Assembly (NCBI GenBank): GCA_973895155.1
Contig: OZ316898.1
Location: 18,104,001 to 18,168,000 of the forward strand
Source of the DNA: Marsupella aquatica
Lineage: Eukaryota > Marchantiophyta
Direction of reading: 5' to 3'
DNA length: 64,000 nt
A program made the position numbers and the translations under genes. Positions within the stretch are counted from its first letter, which is position 1. Each line of letters begins with the position of its first letter. Below the pieces are notes generated by a model. The model had not been told where the DNA came from. It worked only from the letters and a program-made list of their open reading frames with translations, and did not search any database. Shown piece by piece: positions 22,371-35,621 of this stretch.

Positions 22371-24338
22371 ATGGTGGACGACGATGACGACTACATGGCT
22401 GATCTCTCCAAGTTCTTACCGACCGAATCTTCCGCTCCTGTTGCTCAGGTTTTTGCCCTGCTCCTCCTCGTCATCTGGTTGTGGGCTTGTGGGAGTTACA
22501 TTGTAGGTGGGTTCTACAGTTTGTGGGTGTTTTGATGTTGCATTCGATCCCCTGCTCACTCTACACTTCTGACTGCGACTCCACCAAAGCCATTCTATGA
22601 AGCCCAGATATATTCTCAGCCGGGGGAGATTCTCCTCCCAGTGATAGAATGAATTGTGTGATTGCCTGGGATTGTGGGCTGTGAGTAGAATCGATGCGTG
22701 AAGCCTGGACGAGGAAACAAAGTTCGTGTAAGTTCTTCGAACAAGAATAACCTAGCTGACCTCGCAGGCTCTAGTATGTGAGAAGGTGTTCTTTCCGTTT
22801 AGGAGATTAAGCACCGACTGGGACGGCTGAGCATATTGCCTAGAGGAGAGCTTCGCAGTGTGGAATTACCTAGTAGAAAGATAGGGGAGGGAGGACTGGC
22901 GTTGTTTTAATGACGATCTCCTAAATGACCTAGAATTAAGCTGCTGCTTCCCATGCTGAAATCCGTTCACCTAGTGTTACTCTCCAAAAATGCACACACC
23001 TGAAATGATTTTCCTTTACATTTAGGGTTCTGAAGTGAAGGGCTTCACTGCAGACAACTAAAATATGTTTCTGAATGATGATATGGGTACTTTGAATTTA
23101 AGAAAGAGAAGACAGTGGCTTAGTTTTTGTCCTTTAATTCCCAACAATCAGTCCTGACGTTGATATTTTATTTTTTCTAGAAAGGGAATGGAAAAGTGTC
23201 AGCGGATGCGAAAAGTAAGCTGCCCGGGAAGGAGAAGAGAAAGGTAGTTGTGCAGGAGCAACAGAAAAAGGCTGAAGAAGAGCAGCGTAAGGAAGGGCTG
23301 GGGTCCGCCATTCCCTCGTCCAACATAGGATTCAAAATGCTTCAACAGATGGGCTACAATCCTGGAACTGCTCTCGGAAAGCACGGGCAAGGACTTTTGG
23401 AGCCTGTCAACATCGACCTGAAACGTTCTAAAACAGGTCTGGGACGAGATGATGCCGTTAAGGAGGAGCAACTAGCCAAAGCCAAGAGGGCAGAGGTTGA
23501 GGCTATGAGGAATAGGCAAAAGGAAAAGGAACTGAGGGCTGACTTTCAAGTACGGAGGAGAGATTCTTGGCATTCTCGAAAAATAAAAAGTGACTATCGG
23601 AAAGCTTGTGCCACGTATCTCCAGCTTGAAGAAAGCTCTCCAAGCTCTTCCTCTGCTGAGCAACCAGGCAAGGATAACATTCCCACTAATCAGGAAACCG
23701 CGCTCGTCAATGATGGCTTGTCCACTTCCGGAGAAGCTGAGGACAAAGCCGAAGAGGAAGAAGAGGAAGAGGAAATCACTGTAGAGGTACTGTTGTTCGC
23801 ACGGCTTCTGCTTGTATTCCTCCGGTGTATATGCAGGACTAGCTAAGTTATCTCAGGACTTTGCCAGTCTGACCATCATTTTGGATACAGCTGGGTTGAG
23901 GATGAAGAGGTGTCAGAAGAAGCTCTTCAAGGCGCCTAGCACTGTAGTAGACTCGACGATTCTCTCTGGAGCGTCAGTTTTGGAGACAGCTGTCTTTTGG
24001 GATGTGTTATCGAACGAGTACATGCGTTCGAAATTTGGTGGAATCAATAGCGAGGTTTTGAGGAATAGCTTTTCTGTTGCTTTTGGATCGCAGATGTTGC
24101 AGGAAATGTTGCGGAAGTTGCGAGACCAGTACAACTACTGTTTCTACTGTGGTTATAAGGTTAGATGCCTTGTGCCGGACATGTCAGCAATTCAGTTGTC
24201 TGATGGTTCTATGGATCAGTTAATACATTTGCTTGGTTCTACGAGTCTGACATCCAAAACCTTGCTGTTATTTTACAGTACGAGTCTGCTGCAGCATTGT
24301 CAGCTAATTGTCCTGGCTTGGAGGAGGATGCTCACTAA
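22371..24338 (+). CDS. GPATCH11-like G-patch protein
   Basis: A 283-residue nuclear protein of the GPATCH11/CCDC75 family, which is linked to pre-mRNA processing through the G-patch, a module that binds and stimulates DEAH-box helicases. Five exons: 22371-22448, 23181-23786, 23868-23909, 24094-24159, 24279-24338 (TAA); all GT/AG and all phase 0. Exon 1 gives the acidic start MVDDDDDYMADLSKFLP, typical of the family. Exon 2 has a Lys/Glu coiled coil, then the G-patch at about residues 72-113 ('GFKMLQQMGYNPGTALGK', 'GLLEPV', 'KTGLGRD'). The C-terminal module has 'YNYCFYCGYKYES' and 'ALSANCPGLEEDAH', a Cys-x2-Cys...Cys pattern matching DUF4187. Exon 3 (14 codons) is the least certain; an alternative acceptor exists 13 nt upstream. 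The ATG is the first in frame. Confidence 0.88.
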
Positions 24339-27300
24339 CAGGACCTCAGATTAAAAGCTGTATCCCTTCAGATCTGACATTTCATCAAGATTGCAGGTAA
24401 GAACATTCAACCCTTTCGCATGACTTCAAGAAAGTCACTTCAGGGAAGCATCGTGGTCTTAACACCTCTAGATGGTCTACGCAACACCAAAAGCATGATT
24501 CATATCTTAGGGATCTTCCTTAGAAGTAGTCCCCTCAAGTTAGAATTCTCTCAGGTCTCTCGATTTGCTCTTCTACATCTTTCTGTCAATAATAGCTGGG
24601 ACAAAATCCCTTTGTTCCTGACGAGACTCTGCGATGAGTACAGAAATCTAACATAGAAACTCTGTTACATACAATTTTTTCAAGTTACTGTACCCTTCCT
24701 TCTTGTGTGGTGTACTCGCGAGAATTGGTCCATTTCTTTTGTAGTAATATGTTTGGTGGTTGTGTGAGGTAAACAGATGGTAGCTTCCCCTTTGATGCAA
24801 TGTATCTCGGTGGACTCTGGGATTCAACGCTTCCGCATTAGATGATCAATCCACTGCTCTCAGTGGAAGTAACGTCACGGCGTAGTTGATAAGGATGGAC
24901 CGGCCAAACCTAGAGCACCACGGACCATACTATCAGCGCGCAGTGATTGAAAGATACCAACTTGGACTCTTGAATTTAATTGGTATCAGCTTAGAAGGTA
25001 ATCCTGAGAAAGTAATTCAAAACCAGGGCAGCCCATATAAATCCTACTAGAGCATCAAAAATAATGGTTAAGGCCGAAATCTGTCTTAAATCATTTAGGA
25101 TAATGCCAGAGAAAGCTGCACCTATGATGATCACAAAGCTGGAGGATTACATGTTAGTTTCATTGGCAGAGGTCTGCTATCGATTTTGACCCTTGGAGTT
25201 ACAAGGGCAAGCTTTTCCTCGCATTCAGTGTGCAGTAAAAGCAATTGCCCCTGCATCTTAGTTTCACACATTGGTATTCGTGTCCAGTTAGTGTAAAATG
25301 TCACACTGAAGCACTTCTCTGAGTTGTTGCATGCTAACGAGATGATCTGCGATGGAATTGCCATAAAGAGCTGACATCTTGTTGCATACCTGTTCTAAAG
25401 AATTTTGTTGCATATCGATGAACTAGACGTCTTCATCCTCTATGTGTGAGGCATCCTCTATGTTTGAGCATCACTTTTTTCTTGTTTCGTTTTCTTGGTT
25501 GGGCGTTTGCAGATGACTTGAGACCTTGTGACTGGCTGGCGTTTGCTTCCATAATCCGAATGAAATGTTCGAGAAGGTGCATAGGTGCATTTTTGGATTG
25601 AGTTGCATCCCTCTTTTGAGTCCTGCCCGAAGGCACATCCTTTGAAAGTAGTCCTCTTGGATACTCGAAAACGTTGATGCAGCTGAATTGCTTTATGATT
25701 GATTTTTGAAACTCTCTTGTGGTTTGGAGAAGGATTGAAAATAAGGGTGGCTTTACAATACCTCCTGGCCCATTGCTTCAATTTATTCCCCACGATAATA
25801 AATTGGAATAGTGTAATGAGTGGACATGGCTAAGAGTGGAGCTTGGTGCCCATTCCGTCAATTTATTCCTCTCTGAGATTAAATTGGTAGTTTACATTCC
25901 CTGTGAGATTAAATTGGGATATCATAATGAGTAGAAATGGCCAAGGGTGTCTTTACAAGACCTTGGGGCCCATTGCTTCATTTTTCTCCTTCTGAGATTA
26001 AATTGCTATGTTATATTCCCTGTGAGATTAAACTGGCATATCATAATTAGTGGAAATGGCTGCAGTTGGTTTTACAAGAAAGGGGGGTTCCTTTTGGATA
26101 TGAGGCCTATTGTGGGCCCAAAATAAATGTTGACTTGAGGTGTTTCTTTTGTCTAGAATTTTATATCACCTCAAAAACTGACCCAAACATTTTCAAACTT
26201 TGGCCCCTTGTTGCATTTATTGCATATCATTTCAATTACCTTTAGTTTGGAGTTAGTCTCTTGAACAAGAAGTGGCCCTTAACTCTTGTTAGGTGATAAA
26301 AGTCACAAGTGCCACTTAAGTCTGGTAAAGCTACCCTCACATTATTATGGTAGGCACAACTTATGAGTAGTAAAAACACCTTCAAACACACACCTTGGGG
26401 AAGGTTCCAATACACCTACCATGAGTATATATCTAACTAGGATCAGGGTCAGCAATCCTTAATGGGTGGGCCTGTTTTTGGATTGGCCTTGAAATCAAGA
26501 CCTGCATGGTGATTTCAAGTCATGCCATCAGGGTGATTAATAACATATTAAACATAGACAGAGGTTACTGTTGTAATTAATTTATCAATCAATCTATCAG
26601 AGTCCATTCCTCTGTCCATGTTTTATATGGAGGTCTTGATTTTGTCTTGTGGTACGAGCTAAAAACCAATCAATCTGTCAGAGTCTAAATCTCAGGAATT
26701 TCCTTGTGTGTTGTAAGAAAAGTGAAATCTCAACTTGCATGAGATTTGAGGTAATCATGTGCGTGACTAATGGTGATGAAGAACCAAAAATAGTAAGAAC
26801 AAAAAGTTATTTCTGGATGAAAGTTTATTAGCTCCTTGTTACCCAGACATTATGGGGCATTGATAATAGTCCCTCAAAACCTAGACTATAGCCCTCATCT
26901 TTGGGAGCATTATAGCCCGCAATGACCTGGAAACAGGACAATATTATATATGTAATCCCCCTTTTGGTTTTTCTTTTGTAAATTGGTGCATTCCAGTATG
27001 CTTAATGTCCTTCCTGATTTTTGTCTTTGTAATTTGTGGTCTTTTTATAGAGAAGAATGCAGTCAAGATTTGGATAAGGGAATCATGAATCTTCTCATCT
27101 ACTATTACTATAATTAGTGGGAATTAAAAGTCCCTTAAAAGCCTTAATATAAATGTCATATTACTATAGTATTGTGTACAATAATAGCGCCTCAAAACTC
27201 AAGCTAAAGCCTCTCTCTTTTGAGGCCTCGTGGTCCATAATGCCCTAGTTCCAAACAGTTACTATATACTTAAATCCCTTCAAGATTTAAAAGGCCTTGA

Positions 27301-28351
27301 ATGATAACTTTATCTTAACTTATGCCCTTCAGTGTTTATTATCATATTACAAGATCATCTACTATCTACTAGTATGATAACCAATCCCGCCAAAAATGGT
27401 GGGTCATCCTGATACAAACCCAGGGAATGCTTTATGACCAGTAGATTTATACTGTGTGTTGTTATAGCCTTTGATTAGCCTAAAATTAATCTCACAGTAC
27501 ACAAGACAAAGTACTTACAATAAAGATTCTCTATGAGGAACAATCAAAGTTTCCTTCTCCACAAAGTTTCCTTCTACGAAAAACGAACAAACCTCCCACC
27601 AACCATTTCATCTTCTATCCTTCTTCAATCCAGTTTTCAATCCACCAAAATTTGCTTCTACCATGAAAGAACAAACCTCCGACTAACCACTTCATCTTCC
27701 GTGCTTATGATTGTTAATTGTGGGACAAATAGTAGCAATTCATTTATTTTCTCATGTCCTTTGTAAGTTTAAGCACAGCTTCTTCTTGTCAATTGTCTTA
27801 CTGAAGGGTGTAACTGACTAACAAGCAAATGCCAAACTGCCGTTCTTTTGCTACCTTTCTGAAGGATCTCAAACTCTCAATCTTCCTTATCAAATTCCTA
27901 AGCATTCTTCGACTTTTCTTGGGTTCACAGGAGCGAAAGAACATTAAATAGACCTACCTGACAACAACATAGATTCGAGGAAAATGCTTAAGACAACGCG
28001 ATTGACTACGGCGTTAATTTCAATGGAAATTATTGTATGACATTGCATACAATTAGAAAGGCTCCAATCAAGACCGGAAGCAAACTGAAGAACACCTGAA
28101 CGAAATTCACATGTCATATACCAAGATCTACTTCTGATTGCTGGACACTACCAGCCAACACCTACGAGCCGTTAATTGGGATTCTGTCACTTCGGGATAG
28201 CAAGAACCACTTTTTGCAGAACAGTACGTTATTTGCAACGAAACGATCCCAGTTCATACACGATAGTACAAATAAGAAACTCAAACTGCACGAAACGAGA
28301 CCACAAGTTTATGTAGTTCAGACAACTCTCTTTGGTATTTATAGTTCCCAA
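24339..28351. other. Intergenic region with weak tandem repeats
   Basis: No supported gene. At 25740-26075 three blocks share 'gcccattgcttcaattt', 'ctgagattaaattg', 'ccctgtgagattaaa(t/c)tgg(g/c)atatcataat' and 'ggaaatggc', spaced 82-119 bp apart. At 27540-27700 a block of about 105 bp ('aacaaacctcc(c/g)ac(c/t)aacca(t/c)ttcatcttc') is duplicated once. Both genes on either side end here (convergent arrangement). Confidence 0.55.
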
Positions 28352-31300
28352 TCAGTGTGACCGTTGAAGCATATCTTTATGATCAAAATTGGCATAGCTA
28401 GCAATTTCTAGTGCACTCAAAAGTGGGGTCATGGAAGCCTTGGCAGAAGCAAAATGACGCTTGAATACTGTATCTGCAACTAAGCTTTCCCTTAACGCAA
28501 CCATGCCAGCCTCTTTACACAATCCCGCTAACTCTGCACCTGTGAACCATTCAGTTTCCCCAGCTATTTGTTCAAGACTGGCATCACTTCCGATTTTCAT
28601 CCGGCGGGTGTGAATCCTAAGGACTTCCAACCTTCCCTCCACATCCGGAGGTGGCACAAAAATGACCTGAAACACCACATGATTGAGGTTGGTAGAACGC
28701 CGTGAAAAATGATGACAGTAAGAGGTAGGCTTTCTGCAAGATTCTCTCTATAGAAATAAGAGATTTAGATTGTACCGAGTCAAAACGACCTGGTCGCATT
28801 AGGGCTGCATCAATTGTTTGTGGACGGTTGGTGGCTGCCAGAACAAGCACCCCCTGATAGCATCATGAAGTAACTGTCAGAAAAAAAGCGATTACCTTTG
28901 ACTGTGAACAATGAACAGGCTCCATGATAATGTAATACTGAAGGCTCAAGCGAACTCTTCTTCAAGAGTCAACCAAATAACAGCAGTTTCACATGGGTAG
29001 CACCTGGGCCTGTTCCAACCCATCAATTTCGGTAAGCAATGTAGAGAGAAGCTTTTCTGCCACTGTTGTGCCATCGCCACCAGACTTGCTACGTGACGCT
29101 GACATCCTGGACGCACATCATAATCTCAAATAGATGAACTTTGTGCTCTCGAAATATGAACAATCCCTTTTGAACCAATTCTAAACAGCGAAGAGTCGGC
29201 TATCTACGGTGGCTGAAACTACTTTGCAATACTAAAAAATCCATCCTCGCCGAGAGAGATGCAGTCTTAACATCATATTTAACTTACCTCCTGGAAGCAA
29301 CTGCATCAACCTCATCAAAGAAAATGATGCTGGGAGCAGCTAAGCGGGCTCGACAGAAAGTTGACCTAACGAGCGCCTCTCCCTCCCCTACGTACATGGA
29401 ATATAGTTCTGCCCCACTACGACACACCACCTGATCTCAGCATCCAGATGAACTCAAAGACCTGTATTCTTGCATCATTGGCTCAGTACGTAGAGGCGTT
29501 TCAAGTGATTTCACACCAGACTTCACGAGAGCACAATACAGGAAATATGATGCTCCACTACAGAACTACGAGGCCCTCATCATCATCCTGCCTTTCCTTT
29601 TCCTGCTTAGAATCTACAACCTGGATGGAAAGAGAAGCTTTTCTCACGTGCATTGTTTTAAACACCGTTGTATAGAGGACCTTCATTTCCCAGTAAAACA
29701 TTGGTAGCTTAACTGGGAATAATGAAGCAAAGAACTAACAGGAGGACATTCATACTCGTTGGACAGAGAATAGTGGCATGAGATTATGCAAAAAAGACAG
29801 GAAAGGAATCACCATTTATCTATCTATATATACATATATATTGGGTCCTCGCAAACAGATTCTGGAATTCCTGATTATGTAAGTGTGAAGGATTATGGAC
29901 CTGGAAACCTCACTCTTTCCCGAAGACAGAACTAGCCCTTTCGAGCAGCAAAGAATGATATCTACAGGAGATATACAAGAACAACATATCCTGTTCAAAC
30001 TCTGTTATTGCAGCGCATCAGCTACAAGAGTAAAGCAAGGTATACCACCTCAGAGAGATCAGAGTGGCTTGGGCAGCATGTGCAGCAGCTCTAACAAGAG
30101 TGGTTTTACAGCATCCGGGTGGTCCATGGAGAAGAACTCCACGTATTGGCCTTATGCCAAGTCGAGAGAAAGCATCGCTATGCTTGATGGGCCACTCTAC
30201 GGCTTGTCGCAACCTTAGCTGTTCAACAACACTTCAGGATGAGACACTTCAAACTCGATGAATCAGTGCATATGTCGAGCAAGTCGGCCATTGCGGTGCC
30301 AGTTTAGCGACGTCTTGCTGTCCCTACCTTTGCGCACTCTACAGAAGTAAGAGGCAAATTGAAACACTGAATTCACAATGGACCAGTATGGAATAACAAA
30401 ATGGACTTCAGCTTGCGTTGACAAGGATCGTGTGAAGCACACCTTAACCTCATGAAGCCCACCAATGTCGTCCCACGAAATTTTCGGCACCTCGGCTGCT
30501 ATCCCTCGCACAACACTTGGTCCTACATTCTTTCGTGCGTCTTCCCATTCCTCCATCCCAACTACCTTAACCTGACCTTCTTCGAGTCCTTCTTTGAGAC
30601 CCCTCTGTAGGGCAGACATAGCGGCTTCTCGGCATAAAGCTTGGAGGTCTGCACCAACGTAGCCATTGCACATCGCAGCAACGCGGTAAAGATCCACCGT
30701 CCCGTCTAGTGGAAGGTTATTGGCATGGAGCTGTGAATTACAGAAAATCACTGTTAATTTCACGGAATATTGTAGCAGCGGCTTCTCGACATAAAGCTTG
30801 GAGGTCTGCACCAACGTAGCCATTGCACATCGCAGCAACGCGGTAAAGATTCACCGTCCCGTCTAGTGGAAGGTTATTGGCATGGAGCTGTGAATTACAG
30901 AAAATCACTGTTAATTTCACGGAATATTGTAGCATTGATATATGGTACGAGCATCCTATAAAGTTTTGCAAGGAGGAATATAGGTTACATGATCCTCACG
31001 CGAAGTATGTCATAGCGTTCTTCTGTGTTGGGTGAGCGAATTGCTAACTCTCTATCAAAACGTCCAGGCCGACGAAGAGCAGGATCAATCGCATTAACTC
31101 TGCAGAGAGGATGAAAATGAGAAATCAGCATTTCCAATTCAACTCTTTCATTCAGAAACCGTGAAAACATTCTCCTCAAGATGCTCATTGAAGCAATATC
31201 ATAAAATCGGGGAGAGAACAGAAACAGTATATCTGCTTCTGGGCATCATAATAAAAAGCGAAGCCTCCGCTTCAAACTCAGGTTCTTGCCGATGCAAATT

Positions 31301-32610
31301 TCAGAAGATAAACATCCATGTCGCCCTATTTTGATAGCTCAAAGAGTAAGCACGTCATGTCAAATTACTTACCTATTTGTAGCGGCAACGACAACAACGC
31401 GTGAAGAACTCCCCGATTTGGATCTAATTCCATCCATTAACGTGAGAAGTTGTGCCACAATTCTTGTCTCCTGCTGTTGCCTGACCAATGGGCCCTGCCA
31501 GTGCTAATTAGCAACGATATCTCGTGAGAGGATTAAGGAGACGAGAAAACCGGCTATTTCTTGAAATACTGAGGAGAAAGTGTTCATAAACTTTCAATAA
31601 AAGAAGAAGAAGGAACATGAAGAAGGGACTGTAGGTAGTATTCTGTAGTCATCTTCATCTGTATACCAAGGAAGGTGTGTGAACGCGGGTCACTCTGAAA
31701 GGTCAATAACTTAGTCATCTTTGCGAGCCACTCTGAAAGGTCACTACTTTAGTCATCTTTGCCGTGTGAGGTTTGCAGTATGACATACCGGGAGTCTCTC
31801 GGAGGGCAAAGTGTATCAATTTCGTCGATGAAAATTATTGCTGGTTTACCGGAAGCTGCTTGTGATGCTGCCTCAAGAAACGCTTCTCGCATCAACCGTT
31901 CGCTCTGTCCAGCATAAGATCTATGCAAAGAACCGCCACTGCACAAATTGATTCCCTCCCGGTCAGAATGATAAATACGGTACCAGATTTGGTATCCCTG
32001 TTTCCCCGAATCTGCGTACAAAGGCAGAAAGTCCACTCGTCGTTTTGTTCCACCAGTTCGGAAAATCTCGTGATTGTACCGAACAGGACTTGTCCACAAT
32101 CACTACGACAAACAGTACAAAATACCTGAGAGATGTGAAATGCGCATCACATTCCTTAGCCACGGCGTGCACCAAGCTTGTCTGCATTTAAACACGCCTT
32201 GCCCGTCATGTCCAGCGGAATTTAGAGAGGGCATGAAAAGCTCCAACATCCACAGAACAGTTCTCAAAAGGAGCAAGATAGAGCATACCTTACCCGTGCC
32301 TGGAGGTCCATGCAGCAACAGTCCTTTAGGCCACTGCCACACGGATTCAACACCAGAAAAATCATGAATCCCTGGTACAACACTTGGGCTTCTACACGAT
32401 AGAACTGGCAAGGAATACTCTAAATAATATGCCCAAACGGGAAAGAAAACAAACCTTGAGGCCAATCGCAGCTGCTTCTCGAGCGTAGAGGAAAGGCCAG
32501 ATAACCAATTCGCGCAAGGATCGTAGTGGGGCTGCCATTCCTGCGAGTGCAGCCTCGGCACGCCACACTGGATCTTTCATTACAGAGTCTGATTTCTCCA
32601 CCTCATCCAT
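28352..32610 (-). CDS. CDC48B: CDC48B-like AAA+ ATPase with two ATPase domains
   Basis: A 565-residue ATPase resembling Arabidopsis CDC48B and animal SPATA5L1, which lack the N-domain of true CDC48/p97. Twelve exons on the minus strand: 32610-32455, 32333-32289, 32181-32126, 31938-31789, 31480-31373, 31099-31000, 30730-30443, 30218-30049, 29416-29288, 29106-29004, 28853-28776, 28666-28352 (TGA); all GT/AG with consistent phase. D1: Walker A GPPGTGKT (61-68), Walker B IIFIDE (about 120-125), SRH '[17 protein letters not shown]'. D2: '[13 protein letters not shown]', Walker A GPPGCCKT (333-340), Walker B IIFFDE (388-393), '[17 protein letters not shown]'. Both Glu residues for hydrolysis and both Arg-finger pairs are present. 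The start [10 protein letters not shown] precedes '[10 protein letters not shown]', matching the plant family N-terminus. Unlike Arabidopsis CDC48B, I see no C-terminal hydrophobic tail. SPATA5L1 acts with SPATA5 in ribosome maturation; that role here is inference. Confidence 0.93.
30621..30934. repeat. 157-bp tandem duplication across a CDC48B exon-intron junction
   Basis: Bases 30621-30777 are repeated at 30778-30934 with about two to three differences. The unit holds the first part of exon 7 plus its 3' splice acceptor and adjoining intron. The proximal acceptor (exon start 30730) gives the full-length protein. The distal acceptor (30887) leads to a stop shortly after the duplicated exon part. 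Confidence 0.95.
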
Positions 32611-33120
32611 GATTTCTTTAGTGGTTCATTTCACGCAAAGCACTCTATCACAGGGTTCTGCATAACCTGTTCCACAGGACAAGTCCGGAGACGAAGAATA
32701 TTGCAGAATGGCGGAATCCTACCCAGCCGACAAATTGCCGTGCAGATCGACTTTCACAGCCCCGTCTCTAATTTATTTGGCAACTGTCGCGGTGGTTTTG
32801 CGGCTTCTGTTCAAATGCAGAAGTCATGCATGGTAGTGTCCCGCACAGAGATCATGCCAGAAACACACAAGAAATTGCGCAGGATTGAGTGAGGTCGTCA
32901 GAGCGCATACGCATGGCAGGGAAGAAAAGTTGAAATGGAACTGAGTTACAAATTGTGTCGACTCCGGACTACACAATGCCGACTGTGGTGGACTGGTTGC
33001 GTTTTACAGTCGTTCGATAAACCCTAAACTCAAACGGAGGATGGTTGGCAAGATGACTGTTCGACTCACTACGAACAATTAAAGCTCGGATCGATAGACA
33101 ATTCACACGTGGATCGACCG
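32611..33120. promoter_or_regulatory. 5' flank of CDC48B (presumed promoter region)
   Basis: Lies directly upstream of the CDC48B start on the minus strand. No TATA box or other element could be assigned with confidence. The open frame at 32701-32892 (plus) lacks any domain. Confidence 0.3.
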
Positions 33121-33480
33121 ACGCTGGAGGCCGGGTCCGGTTAGGGAGTGGTTCGGGTGGGGTCCTGGCTGGGTTGGGCCGGGTTCGGACAGGGTCCGGG
33201 CCGGGTTCGGGTGAGCTGGGGCGGGGTCCGGGTGAGTTCCGGGTGAGGTCTGGGCGAGTCCGGGCCGGGTTTGGTTGGGTCAGGGAAGTCCGGGCTGGGT
33301 TCGGGTGGGCCGGGGCTGGGGTTCAGGCTGGGTCAAGCCAGGGTCCGGGGAGGGAAGTCCGGGGGAATCTGATGGAATATGCGTCAAATTGGACATTTTT
33401 TGGCTATCATTTGACGGGTTTACATGCCCGGCAAGCCATCAACTTGCCCGTCGGGTTAAATCTGACTATAAAGCCCCATG
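33121..33480. repeat. GC-rich island of degenerate 'ccgggt' motifs
   Basis: About 240 bp (33121-33365) consists of imperfect short motifs (ccgggt, ggtccggg, ctgggtt), giving G-runs on the plus strand and long Gly/Arg/Val-rich frames. The trailing part (33385-33465) has 'cattttttgg..atcatttgacgg', 'tttacatgcccggcaa' and 'cttgcccgt'. The same order appears at 57455-57530, so the two islands are related. No function known. Confidence 0.7.
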
Positions 33481-34590
33481 AACAAGCCAAACTTGAAGAG
33501 AAATATGCTTGGATACTACTGTTTATTTTTTACTCTTATGTCCAAAAGTACGTTGATCACCATTTTTGTCCAGTTTTCTATGTACTGGCCAGATCAGTGA
33601 TTGCAAGTTTGGGTTCAATTCTCTTAAACTACAACTAGGGGGCATAAAGCCCCTCAGCCCTGCCCGTGCATGCTGGCCAGTCTATTGCGTCTATTAGGTC
33701 TGTTAGGTCTTCGGTCAGGGGGAGGGCGAACAGAGCAGGCCAAAAAACCAGACGCAACAGACCTAACAGACGCAACAGATTGGCCAGATCAATGATTCCG
33801 AAGGACTGCATTCATGTTTCCAGAGTCAGACTGGCTAGGTTTAGGGAGAGTCCAACAACTGTCATAGTTTACTCAAAATTTCAGGCCAATGTTGTGAGCG
33901 TCTGCATGTTTAAATGTTTCTTTTGCTAGGATACAGGCAAAGGAATCAGCTGCATTTTTCAAATGTGACTGCCCCTTTAAGTTAATGTATTGAGAAGATT
34001 CCAAATTTTACAAGAGGGAATAACTGCTGAACGTAGATGTTTTGTTTTTAAAACACTAAAATTACAAAGTTAGGCACAATTACGAGCTAGGCATGAATGC
34101 ATTCGTTACCCATCTGGAAGCCAAGAAATACAATGATGAACTGAGGAAGAATTCATTGGCAAGAGTTTGAGCTCAGGTGATCTTCCACGGAATAATCAAC
34201 CCCTCATAACTTAATGACTCAAACTAGACTGGGGCCGGACTTTGCAAAGCGGGTCAAAATGTGTCAGCCATTGTCAGCCATTGTCAGCCATTGTCAAACA
34301 ATTGCCTCCATGGAGTCCAAGTTTTCTTTTCTTTTGAAAACCGGGACAATACCCGAGAACCCTCCATGGAGTCCAAGAAATTTAAATTAAATGTTAGCTG
34401 TCAAAAGATTGCCTCCACGGAGTCCAAGAAATTTAAACAAACACAGTCACAAACAGATGCAAGATAAAAAAAAGCACTACACAAGAGGAATAAGAAAGTG
34501 GAATTAAGTTAAGTCTCAAATTGAGAGGGAGCCAGGGCAGCTAGTGTAAGGTCATGGCCCGAAAAATAAAGAGAGGTGCAAAAGGGGGGG
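33481..34590. other. Intergenic stretch with an inverted repeat and short direct repeats
   Basis: Contains an imperfect inverted repeat: arms of about 38 nt at 33672-33710 and 33750-33787 around a 39-nt loop. At 34260-34295 the decamer 'gtcagccatt' is repeated three times. At 34310-34440 the phrase 'cctcca(t/c)ggagtccaag' occurs three times. No gene supported. Confidence 0.6.
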
Positions 34591-35621
34591 AACTCAGGGT
34601 GCTCCTTCCAATAGGCTATGGGGGAGTCCCCAGGTATAGTTGTCGCACCCCTACCCTGGGCCTTAAATCCGGGTTAGTGTCGTGGTGCGACCTCGACCAC
34701 CAGTAGGGGTGAGGGTTCGGGCAAGGAGGTGTGTAGTGACCTTCAATAGCCCTAAGTCGGGCTAAGCCGCTATACTTACTGGTATAACACTCGCATAATT
34801 CGTACTTGTCATAGGTATATTTATTTTCCACCGCTGGAATTTTCCCTCAGTTAGTGACGCGGACTAACTCCCGACTTGGGGCTTTTCAAGCCATCGACGT
34901 GACAGGACCTTGTGACATGCAATGAGTGGCAATCCCTACCATTAGTCCGCACCCGGTACGTCCCTTAAAATGGCGCCTTTGCCCGGACAAAGCATACACA
35001 CAACACCAGTTACTCTCAGAAACATTAAGGGGAAAAGACTACATTTACTCAGCGAAGCATCAGTTTACATGGTTGACTCGACTTCAAAGGGGGTCAGCAG
35101 GCCCAACGGCAGTCAATGCCCAGTCTCTACGAGGCCCTGCCTCGCACTTGCCCAGCAAGCTCGACTCTGGCTCTCACTCCTTGGTACGCTCTGACCCTAC
35201 TCAGGCCGGGACTCCCCGTGCCTCGCCTTTCTTCTGCTGAGATAACTAAGCCTTCTCCCCCTTCCCATCGCGGAAGGGGATGCCTAAATACTACCATAGC
35301 GGAGAGAACCGGAGGATACTACCTTCCGGGTACTACCTACTGACTAACTAACTGCTGACTACCGGTCGCGCTGTACTGACCGGTTGACCGTCGACTACGA
35401 GTGTGCCAACCGGAATGGCGGCGGCCAAGCCTACTGACAACCTCTAGTCCGTTGATGGACTCAATCCTACGTTGGCTGATCCTAACTGACCGGCCCTAAT
35501 TCTTCCTACTGCCGCTAATCGGTGCCTAATGACAGCCATTCTGTCGTTACGCCTAACTAAAAGATGCCGCTGACTTAACCGCCTCGCGCGGTGCCTGCTT
35601 CTACCCTTCGCTAACTACCCC

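Noticed and set aside
23812-24354. 180-codon ORF presented as a separate gene
   Set aside because: It mixes introns and exon 4 of the G-patch gene; splice sites and phase fit the five-exon model instead.
33174-33638. 154-codon Gly/Arg/Val-rich ORF
   Set aside because: A product of degenerate 'ccgggt' motifs in a GC-rich island; the second half is in ordinary AT-rich DNA without a domain.
34926-35343. Plus-strand ORFs of 70-104 codons in the GC-rich element
   Set aside because: They lie in the non-coding part of the element, overlap each other in different frames and show no domain.
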